From the NCBI RefSeq assembly GCF_013408295.1, contig NZ_JACBYQ010000002.1:620001-684000 (forward strand): 64,000 nucleotides of DNA, read 5' to 3'. Below, piece by piece: positions 25,066 to 33,016 of the stretch. Below the pieces are notes generated by a model that was given only the letters and a program-made list of their open reading frames with translations, was not told where the DNA came from and did not search any database. Both the position numbers and the translations under genes were made by a program. The stretch is from Psychromicrobium silvestre. GTDB lineage: Bacteria > Actinomycetota > Actinomycetes > Actinomycetales > Micrococcaceae. Position 1 is the stretch's first letter; each line of letters begins with the position of its first letter.

Positions 25066-26096
25066 GACCTCAGTTCGCCAAGGCTCTGGGCGATGCGTTC
25101 GAATACTTCCTTGCCCACCGGTAAATCTGCATGACGGAGCGCTAGGAGAGCAGCGCCGGCCAAACCGTCCGGCACCCGGACGGGGTGCAGGTCACCGAGG
25201 TGTCCCGAGAGCTCATCATCGATCACTGACCCAGCCGATAAGATGCTGCCTCCCAGCACAACCGGACCCTTGACCTCCGGGATCCGCGCCGTCGAAAGAG
25301 ACCGCGAAAGCGCCGCACCGGCCCGTTGCAGCAGGCTGTGGGCGACGACATCCCCGGCTCGAGCGGCCTCGAAAACCAGCACGGCAAAAGACGCTAGTTC
25401 AATAGGGCGTAAAGCATAAACGGCTTGGATGAGCGATTGAAGCGCTGCCGGCCTGCCCTCGTGAGTAGCTTTGCTGATGGCAATATCTAAGCGCTCAAGT
25501 AGCGGCCCGGTTATTGCAGTCCTCGGCGCGCGCCCGTCCAGATCGGCAGCCACGGCTCGTACCGCGCGGTGGCCGAGCCAGAAGCCGGAGCCCTCGTCGC
25601 CCAGCAGCCAGCCCACGCCGTCGACCACGCGATCCAGCCGATAGTTCCGGACCCGGGCGCAGACCGCTCCGGTCCCAGCAACCAAAGCATATCCATCCGA
25701 GTGATAAGTTCCGGAATAATAAGTAGCTAAAAGATCAGAATCGATCATTAGCTTACCTCGCAAGCCGAGTAATTCGAAGGCTTTTGTGAGCTTTTCCTGC
25801 GGGAGCTGAGTCGAGCCTCCAGCCATTGCCAGGGTCATTCCTGCCCAGTTCGAAGCCTTGCCCCCGGTAGATTCGAGGGCTCGTTGAGTGGCCTCCAGCA
25901 GCGAAGTTAAAGCCCGGTCAAATCCCGAAGATATCGGGTTTCCAGGCCCAGATCGCCCATATCCTAGGCATTTACCCGAACCATCCAGAATGGTGGCGCG
26001 GGTGGAAGTACCGCCAGCGTCTAGGGCAAGAAAGAAGGGAGGGGGAGGAAGGGAAATATGCATTGTTATCAATCTGTGCTGGTTGTGACTTGACAC
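25062..26096 (-). CDS. BadF/BadG-type N-acetylglucosamine kinase
   Basis: ATP-dependent kinase of the ASKHA fold, most likely phosphorylating N-acetylglucosamine (or a related amino sugar) at C6. The 344-residue protein shows the phosphate-1 motif FLALDAGGTSTRA near its start, VAGTGAVCARV (about 142-152), GDEGSGFWLG (about 166-175) and GGSILSAG (about 290). Context supports amino-sugar use: it is divergent from an RpiR regulator followed by a SIS protein and an NgcEFG-type importer. The start is uncertain: GTG 26096 is the longest, ATG 26063 is eleven codons later, and neither has a clear ribosome site. Confidence 0.78.
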   Translation of the reverse strand: MSSHNQHRLITMHISLPPPPFFLALDAGGTSTRATILDGSGKCLGYGRSGPGNPISSGFDRALTSLLEATQRALESTGGKASNWAGMTLAMAGGSTQLPQEKLTKAFELLGLRGKLMIDSDLLATYYSGTYHSDGYALVAGTGAVCARVRNYRLDRVVDGVGWLLGDEGSGFWLGHRAVRAVAADLDGRAPRTAITGPLLERLDIAISKATHEGRPAALQSLIQAVYALRPIELASFAVLVFEAARAGDVVAHSLLQRAGAALSRSLSTARIPEVKGPVVLGGSILSAGSVIDDELSGHLGDLHPVRVPDGLAGAALLALRHADLPVGKEVFERIAQSLGELRS

Positions 26097-26119
26097 ACAC
26101 TAGCTTATGAGAATAGTTT
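26090..26119 (+). promoter_or_regulatory. Possible promoter of the RpiR-SIS-importer operon
   Basis: TTGACA (26090-26095) is a perfect -35 box. A TAGTTT-like -10 lies 18 bases on (26114-26119), upstream of the GTG at 26157. The divergent kinase promoter must overlap. No clear operator palindrome was found. Confidence 0.35.
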
Positions 26120-26156
26120 TCCAACATCACTCATTCTTGAGAAATGGATTTTCATC

Positions 26157-27143
26157 GTGGCAGTTTCGAGCTCAACCGCGTTGCCGTACGCAGTTGACTC
26201 TGCCATGGGGGTGGTGAACCGGATCAAGGCCCGGCTCCCGGAAATGAGCGAGGCGATGTCCCAGATCGCGCGCTATCTGATCGAGAAACCTCAAGCCCCG
26301 CTTGAGCTGTCCATCAAGGAGCTAGCCAAGGCGACCGGAACTTCCGCGGCAACGGTAACCCGCTTCTGCCGTTTGATCGGATACACCGGTTATGCACCTT
26401 TCCGGGTCGGAGTGGCTGCCGCAGTGGGGCGATCCGACGCTCGAGAGTCCTGGAAGACCGACATCGGCAGGGCTTTTGGCCCGGATGACTCCCCCCGTGA
26501 CGTGCTCAGCACCCTGATGAACGCACACACCCGTTCTCTGCAGGAGACCGCCGCGGTACTCGACCTTAGGTTAATGAAGAACCTGGCCCGCCAAATCGCA
26601 CTCTGCGAACATTTGGACATTTACGGTATCGGCGGCAGCGCGGTGATGGCATCGGAGCTCCAGAGCCGGCTCTACCGGATTGGCATTCCCGCTCATCACT
26701 GGTCCGAGGTACATGCGGGCTTGGTCAGCGCCTCCCGGCAGAACTCTCGCTGCATTGCGATCGGTATCTCCAACACCGGCCGTACCGAGGAGACCATCGA
26801 GATGCTCCAGCAGGCGCGGATCGCCGGCGCCACCACGGTCGCGCTGAGCAATCATCTGAATTCCCCGCTCGCTGAGAGCGCCGAATTCCAGATCATCACG
26901 AGCGTGCACGAACAATTCCTACAGCCCGATGACCTTTCCGCCAAGCACGTCCAACTCCTGGTGCTGGATTTGCTCTACCTTCTGGTGGCACAAGAGAACT
27001 TTTCCAGCGCCACCACCAACCTGGCCGCTTCCGCTCTCGCGGTGGCACCGCATCGACGGCCCGGCCGGACCAATTCTGCCGCGGAGCAGATGGACCACCT
27101 GACCCCTTATTCGGTCGAGCAAAAGAGGAAGAACCTTGTCTGA
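26157..27143 (+). CDS. RpiR/MurR-family transcriptional regulator
   Basis: A sugar-phosphate-responsive regulator of 328 residues. An N-terminal RpiR helix-turn-helix (about 20-95; SIKELAKATGTSAATVTRFC) is followed by a SIS phosphosugar-binding domain (about 140-280; IYGIGGSAVMASELQSRLYR and IGISNTGRTEETIEML). A hydrophilic tail ends the protein. It is divergent to the amino-sugar kinase and overlaps the next SIS gene by eight bases, so it very likely regulates this cluster in response to an amino-sugar phosphate such as GlcNAc-6-P or MurNAc-6-P (inference). The GTG start is weakly supported; ATG 26202 (MGVVNRIKARLPEM) is an alternative closer to the family's usual start. Confidence 0.85.
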   Translation: MAVSSSTALPYAVDSAMGVVNRIKARLPEMSEAMSQIARYLIEKPQAPLELSIKELAKATGTSAATVTRFCRLIGYTGYAPFRVGVAAAVGRSDARESWKTDIGRAFGPDDSPRDVLSTLMNAHTRSLQETAAVLDLRLMKNLARQIALCEHLDIYGIGGSAVMASELQSRLYRIGIPAHHWSEVHAGLVSASRQNSRCIAIGISNTGRTEETIEMLQQARIAGATTVALSNHLNSPLAESAEFQIITSVHEQFLQPDDLSAKHVQLLVLDLLYLLVAQENFSSATTNLAASALAVAPHRRPGRTNSAAEQMDHLTPYSVEQKRKNLV

Positions 27144-27912
27144 GGCCCAGCAGTTAACCGCTCGCAAGCTGTTTGCGGATTTCCACCAAGAGGTGGTGGG
27201 ACGGCTTGATCAGCTGGCCAATCATGCAGCCGACGGCGGGCTGGACGCGGCGATCGAACTGCTGAGCGATTCGGTCAGCAAGGGCGGCGTGATCCAGGTT
27301 TTCGGTACCGGTCACTCCGAGGCTTTTGCGATGGAGGTAGCGGGCAGGGCTGGCGGACTGATTCCGACCAATAAGATCGCGCTACGGACTCTCGTGCTGC
27401 GCGGCGGCCACGATGTAGAGGTGCTGAGCGGCTCCTCCTTGGAGCGCAACCCCGCCGTCATCACCGAGCTTCTGGAGATGACAGAGATCCACCCACAAGA
27501 CGTGTTCATTATCGCCTCGAATTCAGGGGTGAACGGTTCGATTGTCGAACTGGCATTGCAGATCAAGGATCGCGGTCACTCATTGATTGCGGTCACCAGC
27601 CTGCAGCACACCAATGCGGTGAGCACGAAACATCCCAGCGGAAAACGCCTAAGCGAGGTGGCCGACGTCGTTATCGACAACCTTGCGCCCTTTGGTGACA
27701 GCACGCTGGAGACCGCGGACGGCACAGGTCTGGGGGCAGTGTCCTCGCTTACCGCCGCTTACATTGCGCAGCTATTCACCATTGGTACCGTGGCTCGTTT
27801 GGCCGAGTCCGGCGAACGCCCGCCGGTCTATATCTCGGCGAACGCACCTGGTGGGGACGAGCACAACAGCGCCTTGGAAGCACTCTATGGGCAACGAATC
27901 AGGCGTGATTGA
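27136..27912 (+). CDS. SIS-domain phosphosugar protein (UPF0309-like)
   Basis: A 258-residue stand-alone SIS protein with VFGTGHSEAFAMEVAGRAGG (about 55-74) and IIASNSGVNGSIVELALQIK (about 121-140), the two phosphosugar-binding loops, and a C-terminal VYISANAPGGDEHN. It lacks the signature motifs of MurQ and GlmS, and matches instead the UPF0309-type group of sugar isomerase-like proteins whose reaction is not settled. Isomerisation or binding of an amino-sugar phosphate is inferred from context. It begins at TTG within the end of the RpiR gene (TTGTCTGA), with AAGAGGAAG upstream, which implies translational coupling. Confidence 0.75.
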   Translation: MSEAQQLTARKLFADFHQEVVGRLDQLANHAADGGLDAAIELLSDSVSKGGVIQVFGTGHSEAFAMEVAGRAGGLIPTNKIALRTLVLRGGHDVEVLSGSSLERNPAVITELLEMTEIHPQDVFIIASNSGVNGSIVELALQIKDRGHSLIAVTSLQHTNAVSTKHPSGKRLSEVADVVIDNLAPFGDSTLETADGTGLGAVSSLTAAYIAQLFTIGTVARLAESGERPPVYISANAPGGDEHNSALEALYGQRIRRD

Positions 27913-27976
27913 CGACTATGACTGATCACTGGCAGCTCCTTGCTCTACTCATCGCACCAACCATGAAAGGTAAGAA

Positions 27977-29386
27977 ATGACTATTCAACAGAAATCTTTT
28001 GAACGGCGCGGATTCTTGCGCGGTGCGCTCGCTGCTGCCGTACTGGTTCCGCTGGGTGGCGCCCTGGCCTCTTGCGCGAGCGGCGGTGGTGGCGGAACGA
28101 CTCAGCAGACCGGCACCGTTTCCGATAGCAACCCCTTCGGCGTAGCCGATAGCTCGACGATTGACGTTGTGGTTTTCAAGGGCGGATACGGCATTGACTA
28201 TGCCGAGTTCGCTGGCGATCTGGTGAAGAAGAACCATTCTTCGCTTACCGTGAAGGTGTCTCCTTCCACGGATATCTCCGGTGAGCTGCAGCCGCGCTTT
28301 GCCGGTGGCACGCCCCCCGATCTGTTTGATAACTCGGGTGCCAAGTCAATTGGCATCAGCACGATCCTGGACCAGCTTGAGGATCTCAACTCGGTACTTG
28401 ATGCGAAGAACCTCGAAGGTACGGCGATCAAGGACACTCTGTACGCAGGTGTCACTGCCCCAGGTACCTTCGGTGGCAAGTTTGTCGCGCTCAACTACGC
28501 TCTGACCGTCTATGCGGTTTGGTATTCGGCTTCGCTTTTCGAAGCAAATGGTTGGACTCCGCCGAAGACCTGGGACGAGGCACTTGATCTGGGTGCCAAG
28601 GCCAAGGCTAAGGGCAAGAAGCTCTTCGTCTGGGGCAAGGAAGCAGCCACCTATTACATGGAGCTCGCGGTTACTTCTGCTATCAAGGAGGGTGGCGACG
28701 ACGTCCGGCTCGGCTTGGAGAACCTCAAGGCTGATGCTTGGTCCAACCCGGCCATCCAGAGCGTTTTCGGCAAGATAGCCGAAGCTGTTAAGCAGGGTTA
28801 CTTCGTTCCGGGTGGATCTGGCACTCAGTTCACCGCAGCTCAGGCGCAGTGGTCGAATCAGCAGCAGGCGCTGCTGTACCCGTCCGGCTCTTGGATTGAG
28901 AATGAGATGAAGGACCAGACCGCTTCCGGGTTCAAGATGACCGGCGTTCCGGCACCTACTGTTACCAGTTCCTCGAAGCTGCCTTATGAGGCTCTTCACA
29001 GTGCGGCCGGGGAACCCTTCATGATCCCGAGCAAGGGCGCGAATGTGGCCGGAGCCAAGGAATTCTTGCGGACCATGCTGTCCAAGGATGCAGCGACCAA
29101 CTTCGCTAAGACCAAGCTGGCCCCGACCATCGTCAAGGGCACCGTCCCCGCCGATGGATTCGGTTCCACCGCCCTGGTTTCTCAGACCAAGATGATCGAC
29201 GGTGCCGGAAGTAACGTCTTCACCACCAACTTCAACGATTTCTACGGCACCAATAAGGACTTCCTGACCTTGTGGAACAGCTTCCTGGACGGCAAGTCAG
29301 ATGTTGGCACCTTGACCAGCGAATCACAGAAAATTTTCGACAAGGTGCGCAACGATAGTTCGGTGACGAAGGTCGAAGTGAAGTGA
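27977..29386 (+). CDS. GlcNAc/chitobiose ABC transporter substrate-binding lipoprotein (NgcE-like)
   Basis: Extracytoplasmic solute-binding protein of 469 residues that delivers sugar to the NgcF/NgcG-type permeases. A twin-arginine start (ERRGFLRG, residues 9-16) precedes a hydrophobic core and lipobox LASC, with lipidation at Cys33, so it is a Tat-exported lipoprotein. The mature part has the family-1 binding-protein look (AGGTPPDLFDNSG; WTPPKTWDEALDLGAKAK). The sequence and the Tat-lipoprotein start fit the NgcE group described in Streptomyces for N-acetylglucosamine and diacetylchitobiose. Neighbouring kinase, RpiR and SIS genes agree. Ribosome site GAAAGGTAAG stands before the ATG. Confidence 0.75.
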   Translation: MTIQQKSFERRGFLRGALAAAVLVPLGGALASCASGGGGGTTQQTGTVSDSNPFGVADSSTIDVVVFKGGYGIDYAEFAGDLVKKNHSSLTVKVSPSTDISGELQPRFAGGTPPDLFDNSGAKSIGISTILDQLEDLNSVLDAKNLEGTAIKDTLYAGVTAPGTFGGKFVALNYALTVYAVWYSASLFEANGWTPPKTWDEALDLGAKAKAKGKKLFVWGKEAATYYMELAVTSAIKEGGDDVRLGLENLKADAWSNPAIQSVFGKIAEAVKQGYFVPGGSGTQFTAAQAQWSNQQQALLYPSGSWIENEMKDQTASGFKMTGVPAPTVTSSSKLPYEALHSAAGEPFMIPSKGANVAGAKEFLRTMLSKDAATNFAKTKLAPTIVKGTVPADGFGSTALVSQTKMIDGAGSNVFTTNFNDFYGTNKDFLTLWNSFLDGKSDVGTLTSESQKIFDKVRNDSSVTKVEVK

Positions 29387-30372
29387 CTTCCGTTCCTGTC
29401 AAACCACGCTCGGACAGCGACTCCCCTGTCGCTGTCCGGCGTGGTCGCCGGAGGAAACTCACCTTCGATAAGGTGAGTTTCTTCCTGGTGTTCCTCGGCA
29501 TCCCGCTTGTGATCTACCTGATCTTTGTGGTCTCTCCCTTTCTTCAGGCGATTTACTACTCGCTGACTAGCTGGTCCGGCTTCAATTCGGTCTTCAATTT
29601 CATTTGGCTGGATAACTACGTCAAGATCTTCCAGGACGACATCTTCCTGAAAGCCTTGACGAACAATGTCATCCTGGCCATAGTTGTGCCGATCGTCACC
29701 ATCGTGATTGCACTGATTTTCTCCACAATGGTCACCATCGGAGGCCCGAGCCGGGGGCAGATCCGTGGTTTGCGGGGTTCTAGCTTCTACCGTGTGGTTT
29801 CTTTCTTTCCCTATGTGATCCCAGCCATTGCGATTGGCTTGATCTGGGCGCAGGTGTATACGCCCAATGGCGGCCTGCTCAACGGCATCCTCAACTTGGT
29901 GGGCATCCCCGGTTCGAACTGGCTGGGCGAAGAGAATACCGCCATGGGTGCCAGCATCTTCGTGATTATCTGGGGCTTGGTCGGCTTCTATATGGTCCTT
30001 TTCATTGCCGCGATCAAGGGCGTGCCCGCTGAGATCTATGAAGCGGCCAGAATCGATGGTGCTGGCCGGTTCCGGATTGCGATCTCTGTGACCATTCCCT
30101 TGATTCGTGACAATGTGCAGACTTCCTTCATCTACATGGGCATCCTGGCGCTCGACGCTTTCGTCTATATGGCGGCGTTGAACCCTGGTGGCGGTCCCAA
30201 TAACTCGACCTGGGTGATGGCTCAGCAGCTCTTCGAAGTGGCCTTCAAAAAAGGTAACTTCGGCTTGGCTTGTGCGATGGCCGTGGTGGCTGCCGTGCTC
30301 ACTCTGTGCTTTGCCGGACTGGTCTTCCTGGTGAACCGGCTCACCGGTGGAAGTAAGGATAACTCGTACTGA
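29383..30372 (+). CDS. Sugar ABC transporter permease (NgcF-like)
   Basis: Inner-membrane permease, 329 residues, six or more helices, MalF/UgpA type. The EAA loop that docks the ATPase is visible as EIYEAARIDGAGRFRIAISVTIPLI (about 208-232, within the conserved EAA---G pattern). It starts at GTG overlapping the stop of the binding-protein gene (GTGA), and its stop overlaps the next start (TGATG). With the following permease it forms the channel. No ATPase is encoded here, as in NgcEFG systems that share an MsiK-type ATPase from elsewhere. Confidence 0.85.
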   Translation: MTSVPVKPRSDSDSPVAVRRGRRRKLTFDKVSFFLVFLGIPLVIYLIFVVSPFLQAIYYSLTSWSGFNSVFNFIWLDNYVKIFQDDIFLKALTNNVILAIVVPIVTIVIALIFSTMVTIGGPSRGQIRGLRGSSFYRVVSFFPYVIPAIAIGLIWAQVYTPNGGLLNGILNLVGIPGSNWLGEENTAMGASIFVIIWGLVGFYMVLFIAAIKGVPAEIYEAARIDGAGRFRIAISVTIPLIRDNVQTSFIYMGILALDAFVYMAALNPGGGPNNSTWVMAQQLFEVAFKKGNFGLACAMAVVAAVLTLCFAGLVFLVNRLTGGSKDNSY

Positions 30373-31277
30373 TGACTACTCAATTAGCCCCTCAGGCGAA
30401 GGCAACGAACGCCGATACTCCAGAGCACCGTAAGTCTAAGTCAACCGTGGGTGACAAGGTTGTCGGCGGAATTTCGCACACCGTCTTGGTGATCTGGTCC
30501 ATTATTGTCATCCTGCCTCTGCTTTGGACGGTGATGAGCTCCTTCAAGACCAGCTCGGAGATCTTCGCCTCACCCTTTGCGCTACCTCAGGTCTGGCACT
30601 TCGATAACTATCTGCGTGCCTGGACCGACTCCGGAATCGGGGCCTCATTCCTCAACTCAGTAATCGTGGTCGGCTGTTCACTGGTGTTGGTCATGTTGTT
30701 GGGCGCGATGTGTGCCTATGTCCTGGCCCGGTTCAAGTTCCCTGGCAGTAGAGCCATTTACCTGGCTATGCTCGCTGGGCTGACCTTCCCGATTTTCCTG
30801 GCTATTGTGCCGTTGTTTGGCATTCTGAAAAGCATGGGTTTGCTGGGCACTCTGCCTGGCTTAATCCTGGTGTTCGTGGCTTTCGCTTTGCCGTTCACGG
30901 TCTTTTTCCTCTTCGCCTTCTTCAAAGCGCTGCCTTTTGAGATCGCGGAGGCGGCGGCTATCGACGGCGCGGGGGAGTGGCGCACCTTCTTCCAGGTGAT
31001 GCTGCCAATGGCTCGACCCGGCTTGGCTTCCGTGGCGATCTTGAACTTCGTTGGTTTGTGGAACCAGTACCTGCTCGCCGTGGCGCTCAACGCGAGCAAT
31101 CCTAATAATCGTCTGCTCTCCCAGGCTCTGGGCGCCTTCGCCGGTCAAGCTGGCTACGCGGTTGATTTTGGTGCACTTTTTGCGGCCGTGGTGATCACCG
31201 TGGTGCCCGTTTTAGTGATCTATGTGATCTTCCAACGTCAGCTTCAGGGCTCGGTGAGCCAAGGGACGATGAAGTAA
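30372..31277 (+). CDS. Sugar ABC transporter permease (NgcG-like)
   Basis: Second permease of the importer, 301 residues, MalG type. About six helices; the EAA loop reads EIAEAAAIDGAGEWRTFFQV (about 193-212). A cytosolic N-terminal extension of some 30 polar residues precedes the first helix. Its ATG shares a base with the stop of the preceding permease. It ends ahead of an imperfect stem-loop (31292-31331) that also covers the stop of the convergent CGNR gene. Confidence 0.85.
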   Translation: MTTQLAPQAKATNADTPEHRKSKSTVGDKVVGGISHTVLVIWSIIVILPLLWTVMSSFKTSSEIFASPFALPQVWHFDNYLRAWTDSGIGASFLNSVIVVGCSLVLVMLLGAMCAYVLARFKFPGSRAIYLAMLAGLTFPIFLAIVPLFGILKSMGLLGTLPGLILVFVAFALPFTVFFLFAFFKALPFEIAEAAAIDGAGEWRTFFQVMLPMARPGLASVAILNFVGLWNQYLLAVALNASNPNNRLLSQALGAFAGQAGYAVDFGALFAAVVITVVPVLVIYVIFQRQLQGSVSQGTMK

Positions 31278-31291
31278 CTGAACATGAAGTA

Positions 31292-31331
31292 AGCCGGCTG
31301 AACGGAGCTCCCAGGCCTCGGTCAGTCGGCT
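31292..31331. terminator. Stem-loop between importer operon and CGNR gene
   Basis: AGCCGGCTGA (31292-31301) pairs with TCAGTCGGCT (31322-31331), with one G/T wobble, over a 20-base loop. It lies between two convergent genes and likely serves both. No T-run is seen. Confidence 0.5.
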
Positions 31332-31876
31332 GCTTTACGCGCGCGATAAGCCGCAACATGCGCTCGATTGGCGCAGTTCCCGGTATCGCAGAATCTGCGA
31401 GAGCGGTTCTTCGACAGATCGATGAGTACATCGGCACAATCCGAAGCCGCACAAATCCGCAGTCGGTCCAGTTCCTGGGAGCGGATCACGTCGACCATTG
31501 CCATTGCCGCTTCCACGGCCATTCGCTCGGCGAGGGGTGCCTGCTGGGAGGTGGCATGCAGGTGCCAATCCAGGCCGTCGTGCTTGATCAACTGAGGCAG
31601 CGCCTTGGCGCCCTGCAAGATGGCATTGACCCGTTCAACTGCCCCCTCCTCGCTGGCTAACCATAGTTCTCGCAGCGGTGGGCGCAAAGCCTGGACCGCG
31701 GCGAGCTCGGCCGCGTCATGAGTGCGCGCACCGGAGAACTGTTCTTGTTCGACAAAGCGATCCAGATCCGCCGGGGTTTCCAGTCGATCCTGTTGCCCGG
31801 AGTGAATGGAGGGCAGCGTATTCACTAAAGCGACGGCGGACCGCAGGGCGGACTCCGTGTCAGGGGCAAAAAGCAT
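31322..31876 (-). CDS. ABATE/CGNR zinc-finger regulator
   Basis: A 184-residue predicted transcription regulator. The N-terminal ABATE domain (about 10-130) is a putative stress- or ligand-sensing region. The C-terminal CGNR-type zinc finger (about 138-184) shows LRICAASDCADVLID, SKNRSRRFCDTGNC and ANRAHVAAYRAR. Four cysteines are present, though the name-giving CGNR reads CANR here. It is divergent from an EamA exporter, with a perfect 11-bp inverted repeat between the two genes (31903-31936), so it very likely controls itself and the exporter. The ATG has GGACAGGAG upstream. Confidence 0.82.
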   Translation of the reverse strand: MLFAPDTESALRSAVALVNTLPSIHSGQQDRLETPADLDRFVEQEQFSGARTHDAAELAAVQALRPPLRELWLASEEGAVERVNAILQGAKALPQLIKHDGLDWHLHATSQQAPLAERMAVEAAMAMVDVIRSQELDRLRICAASDCADVLIDLSKNRSRRFCDTGNCANRAHVAAYRARKAAD

Positions 31877-31902
31877 CTTGACTCCTGTCCAGGTCTTGGA
31901 TA

Positions 31903-31936
31903 ATGTAATGAGTGTACTCCAAATGACTCATTACAT
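31903..31936. promoter_or_regulatory. Operator candidate between CGNR regulator and EamA exporter
   Basis: ATGTAATGAGT (31903-31913) is repeated in inverted form as ACTCATTACAT (31926-31936), 11 perfect bases with a 12-base spacer. The half-site centres are 23 bp apart, about two helical turns, as expected for a dimer binding one DNA face. It lies 15 bp before the exporter's start. Confidence 0.65.
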
Positions 31937-31951
31937 GCCAAGGGGGCTCCA

Positions 31952-32929
31952 GTGACCACGACCTCGCGCAATACTTTCATCGGCTTTGGGTTGGCGCTCG
32001 CCTCCGCCGTGGCATTCGGTTTTTCCGGGACCTTCGCCAAATCTCTCTTTGAAACCGGCTGGTCTTCCGGCGCAGCCATCCTGGGGCGGGTCGGTGGGGC
32101 TGCGATTGTGCTGCTGATTCCTGTGCTGGTGATGCTCTTTCGGCGCTGGCCCGCCGTCCGCAGCGAGCTACCGCGGATCGCGCTCTACGGCGTGGTGCCG
32201 ATCGCACTGTGCCAGCTCTTCTTCTTCAACGCTGTGCAGCATCTTTCGGTCGGGGTGGCCTTGCTGCTGGAATACCTCTCACCCGTGTTGCTCGTGCTCT
32301 ACAGCTGGCTACAGAGCCGCAAGCGCCCCGCAGCACTGATCTTGGCGGGGACGGTAAGCGCCATTATTGGCCTGCTCCTGGTTTTGGACCTGAGTGGAGC
32401 GCAGTCGATCGATCCGATCGGCGTGCTCTGGGGCCTGGCTGCCGCGGTCTGCTCGGCTTTCTACTTCGTGATGTCCGCCCGAACCGTTGAGGGCGTGCCA
32501 CCCGTGTTGATGATCGGTGGCGGCTTGATTGTCGGGGCGGTAATGATCTTCGCCCTCGGTCTATTCGGTGCCATGCCGATGGCTTTCAGTACCCAGAACG
32601 TGGTCTTCGCCGGAGAGAGTGTGAGTTGGCTGGTCCCAGTGCTTGGCCTTGCTCTGGTGGGCACCGTCTTTGCCTACATCACCGGCGTGATGTCGGTTCG
32701 CCGCTTGGGCACCAGGGTGTCTTCCTTCGTTTCATTGATGGAAGTGCTCTTCGCCGTGCTTTGGGCCTGGCTGCTGCTTTCGGAACTGCCGCACCCCATC
32801 CAGTTGCTCGGCGGGATTCTCATAATGCTCGGCGTAGTGCTGGTCCGGATCGGCGAAGTACGCACGACGGCGGCTGCCGAAGTGGTGGAGGAATGGTCAC
32901 CAGAGGCTTCCACCCTCAGCCGATCCTGA
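31952..32929 (+). CDS. EamA/DMT-family transporter
   Basis: Ten-helix drug/metabolite transporter, 325 residues, with two EamA repeats (about 10-145 and 160-300). Typical features are FGFSGTFAKSLFETGWSSG near the start, LLLEYLSPVLLVLYSW in the first half and RRLGTRVSSFVSLMEVLFAV in the second. These proteins often export amino acids or purine-like metabolites; the cargo here is unknown. Start GTG with AAGGGGG eight bases ahead. Divergent to the CGNR regulator that likely controls it. It ends just before a 57-bp palindromic element. Confidence 0.85.
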   Translation: MTTTSRNTFIGFGLALASAVAFGFSGTFAKSLFETGWSSGAAILGRVGGAAIVLLIPVLVMLFRRWPAVRSELPRIALYGVVPIALCQLFFFNAVQHLSVGVALLLEYLSPVLLVLYSWLQSRKRPAALILAGTVSAIIGLLLVLDLSGAQSIDPIGVLWGLAAAVCSAFYFVMSARTVEGVPPVLMIGGGLIVGAVMIFALGLFGAMPMAFSTQNVVFAGESVSWLVPVLGLALVGTVFAYITGVMSVRRLGTRVSSFVSLMEVLFAVLWAWLLLSELPHPIQLLGGILIMLGVVLVRIGEVRTTAAAEVVEEWSPEASTLSRS

Positions 32930-32951
32930 TCCGATTCAGATCCTGATCCGC

Positions 32952-33008
32952 CGAGTGTGGAGATCTGCACCTTATGAAGCCTCTTTAAGATGCAGATCTC
33001 CACACTCG
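32952..33008. repeat. 57-bp palindromic repeat, copy 1 (likely bidirectional terminator)
   Basis: Eighteen perfect pairs (32952-32969 with 32991-33008) enclose a 21-base loop. The arms start CGAGTGTGGAGATC. A nearly identical element with the same arm and loop length lies at 53264-53320. This copy separates two convergent genes and likely stops both. The direct repeat GATCCTGATCCG occurs twice immediately to its left (about 32923-32950). Confidence 0.85.
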
Positions 33009-33016
33009 ATGGTGGG

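Noticed and set aside
27136-27912. MurQ (MurNAc-6-P etherase) assignment for the SIS protein
   Set aside because: MurQ signature sequences are absent and the protein is shorter than usual MurQ; the SIS loops fit the UPF0309-like group better.
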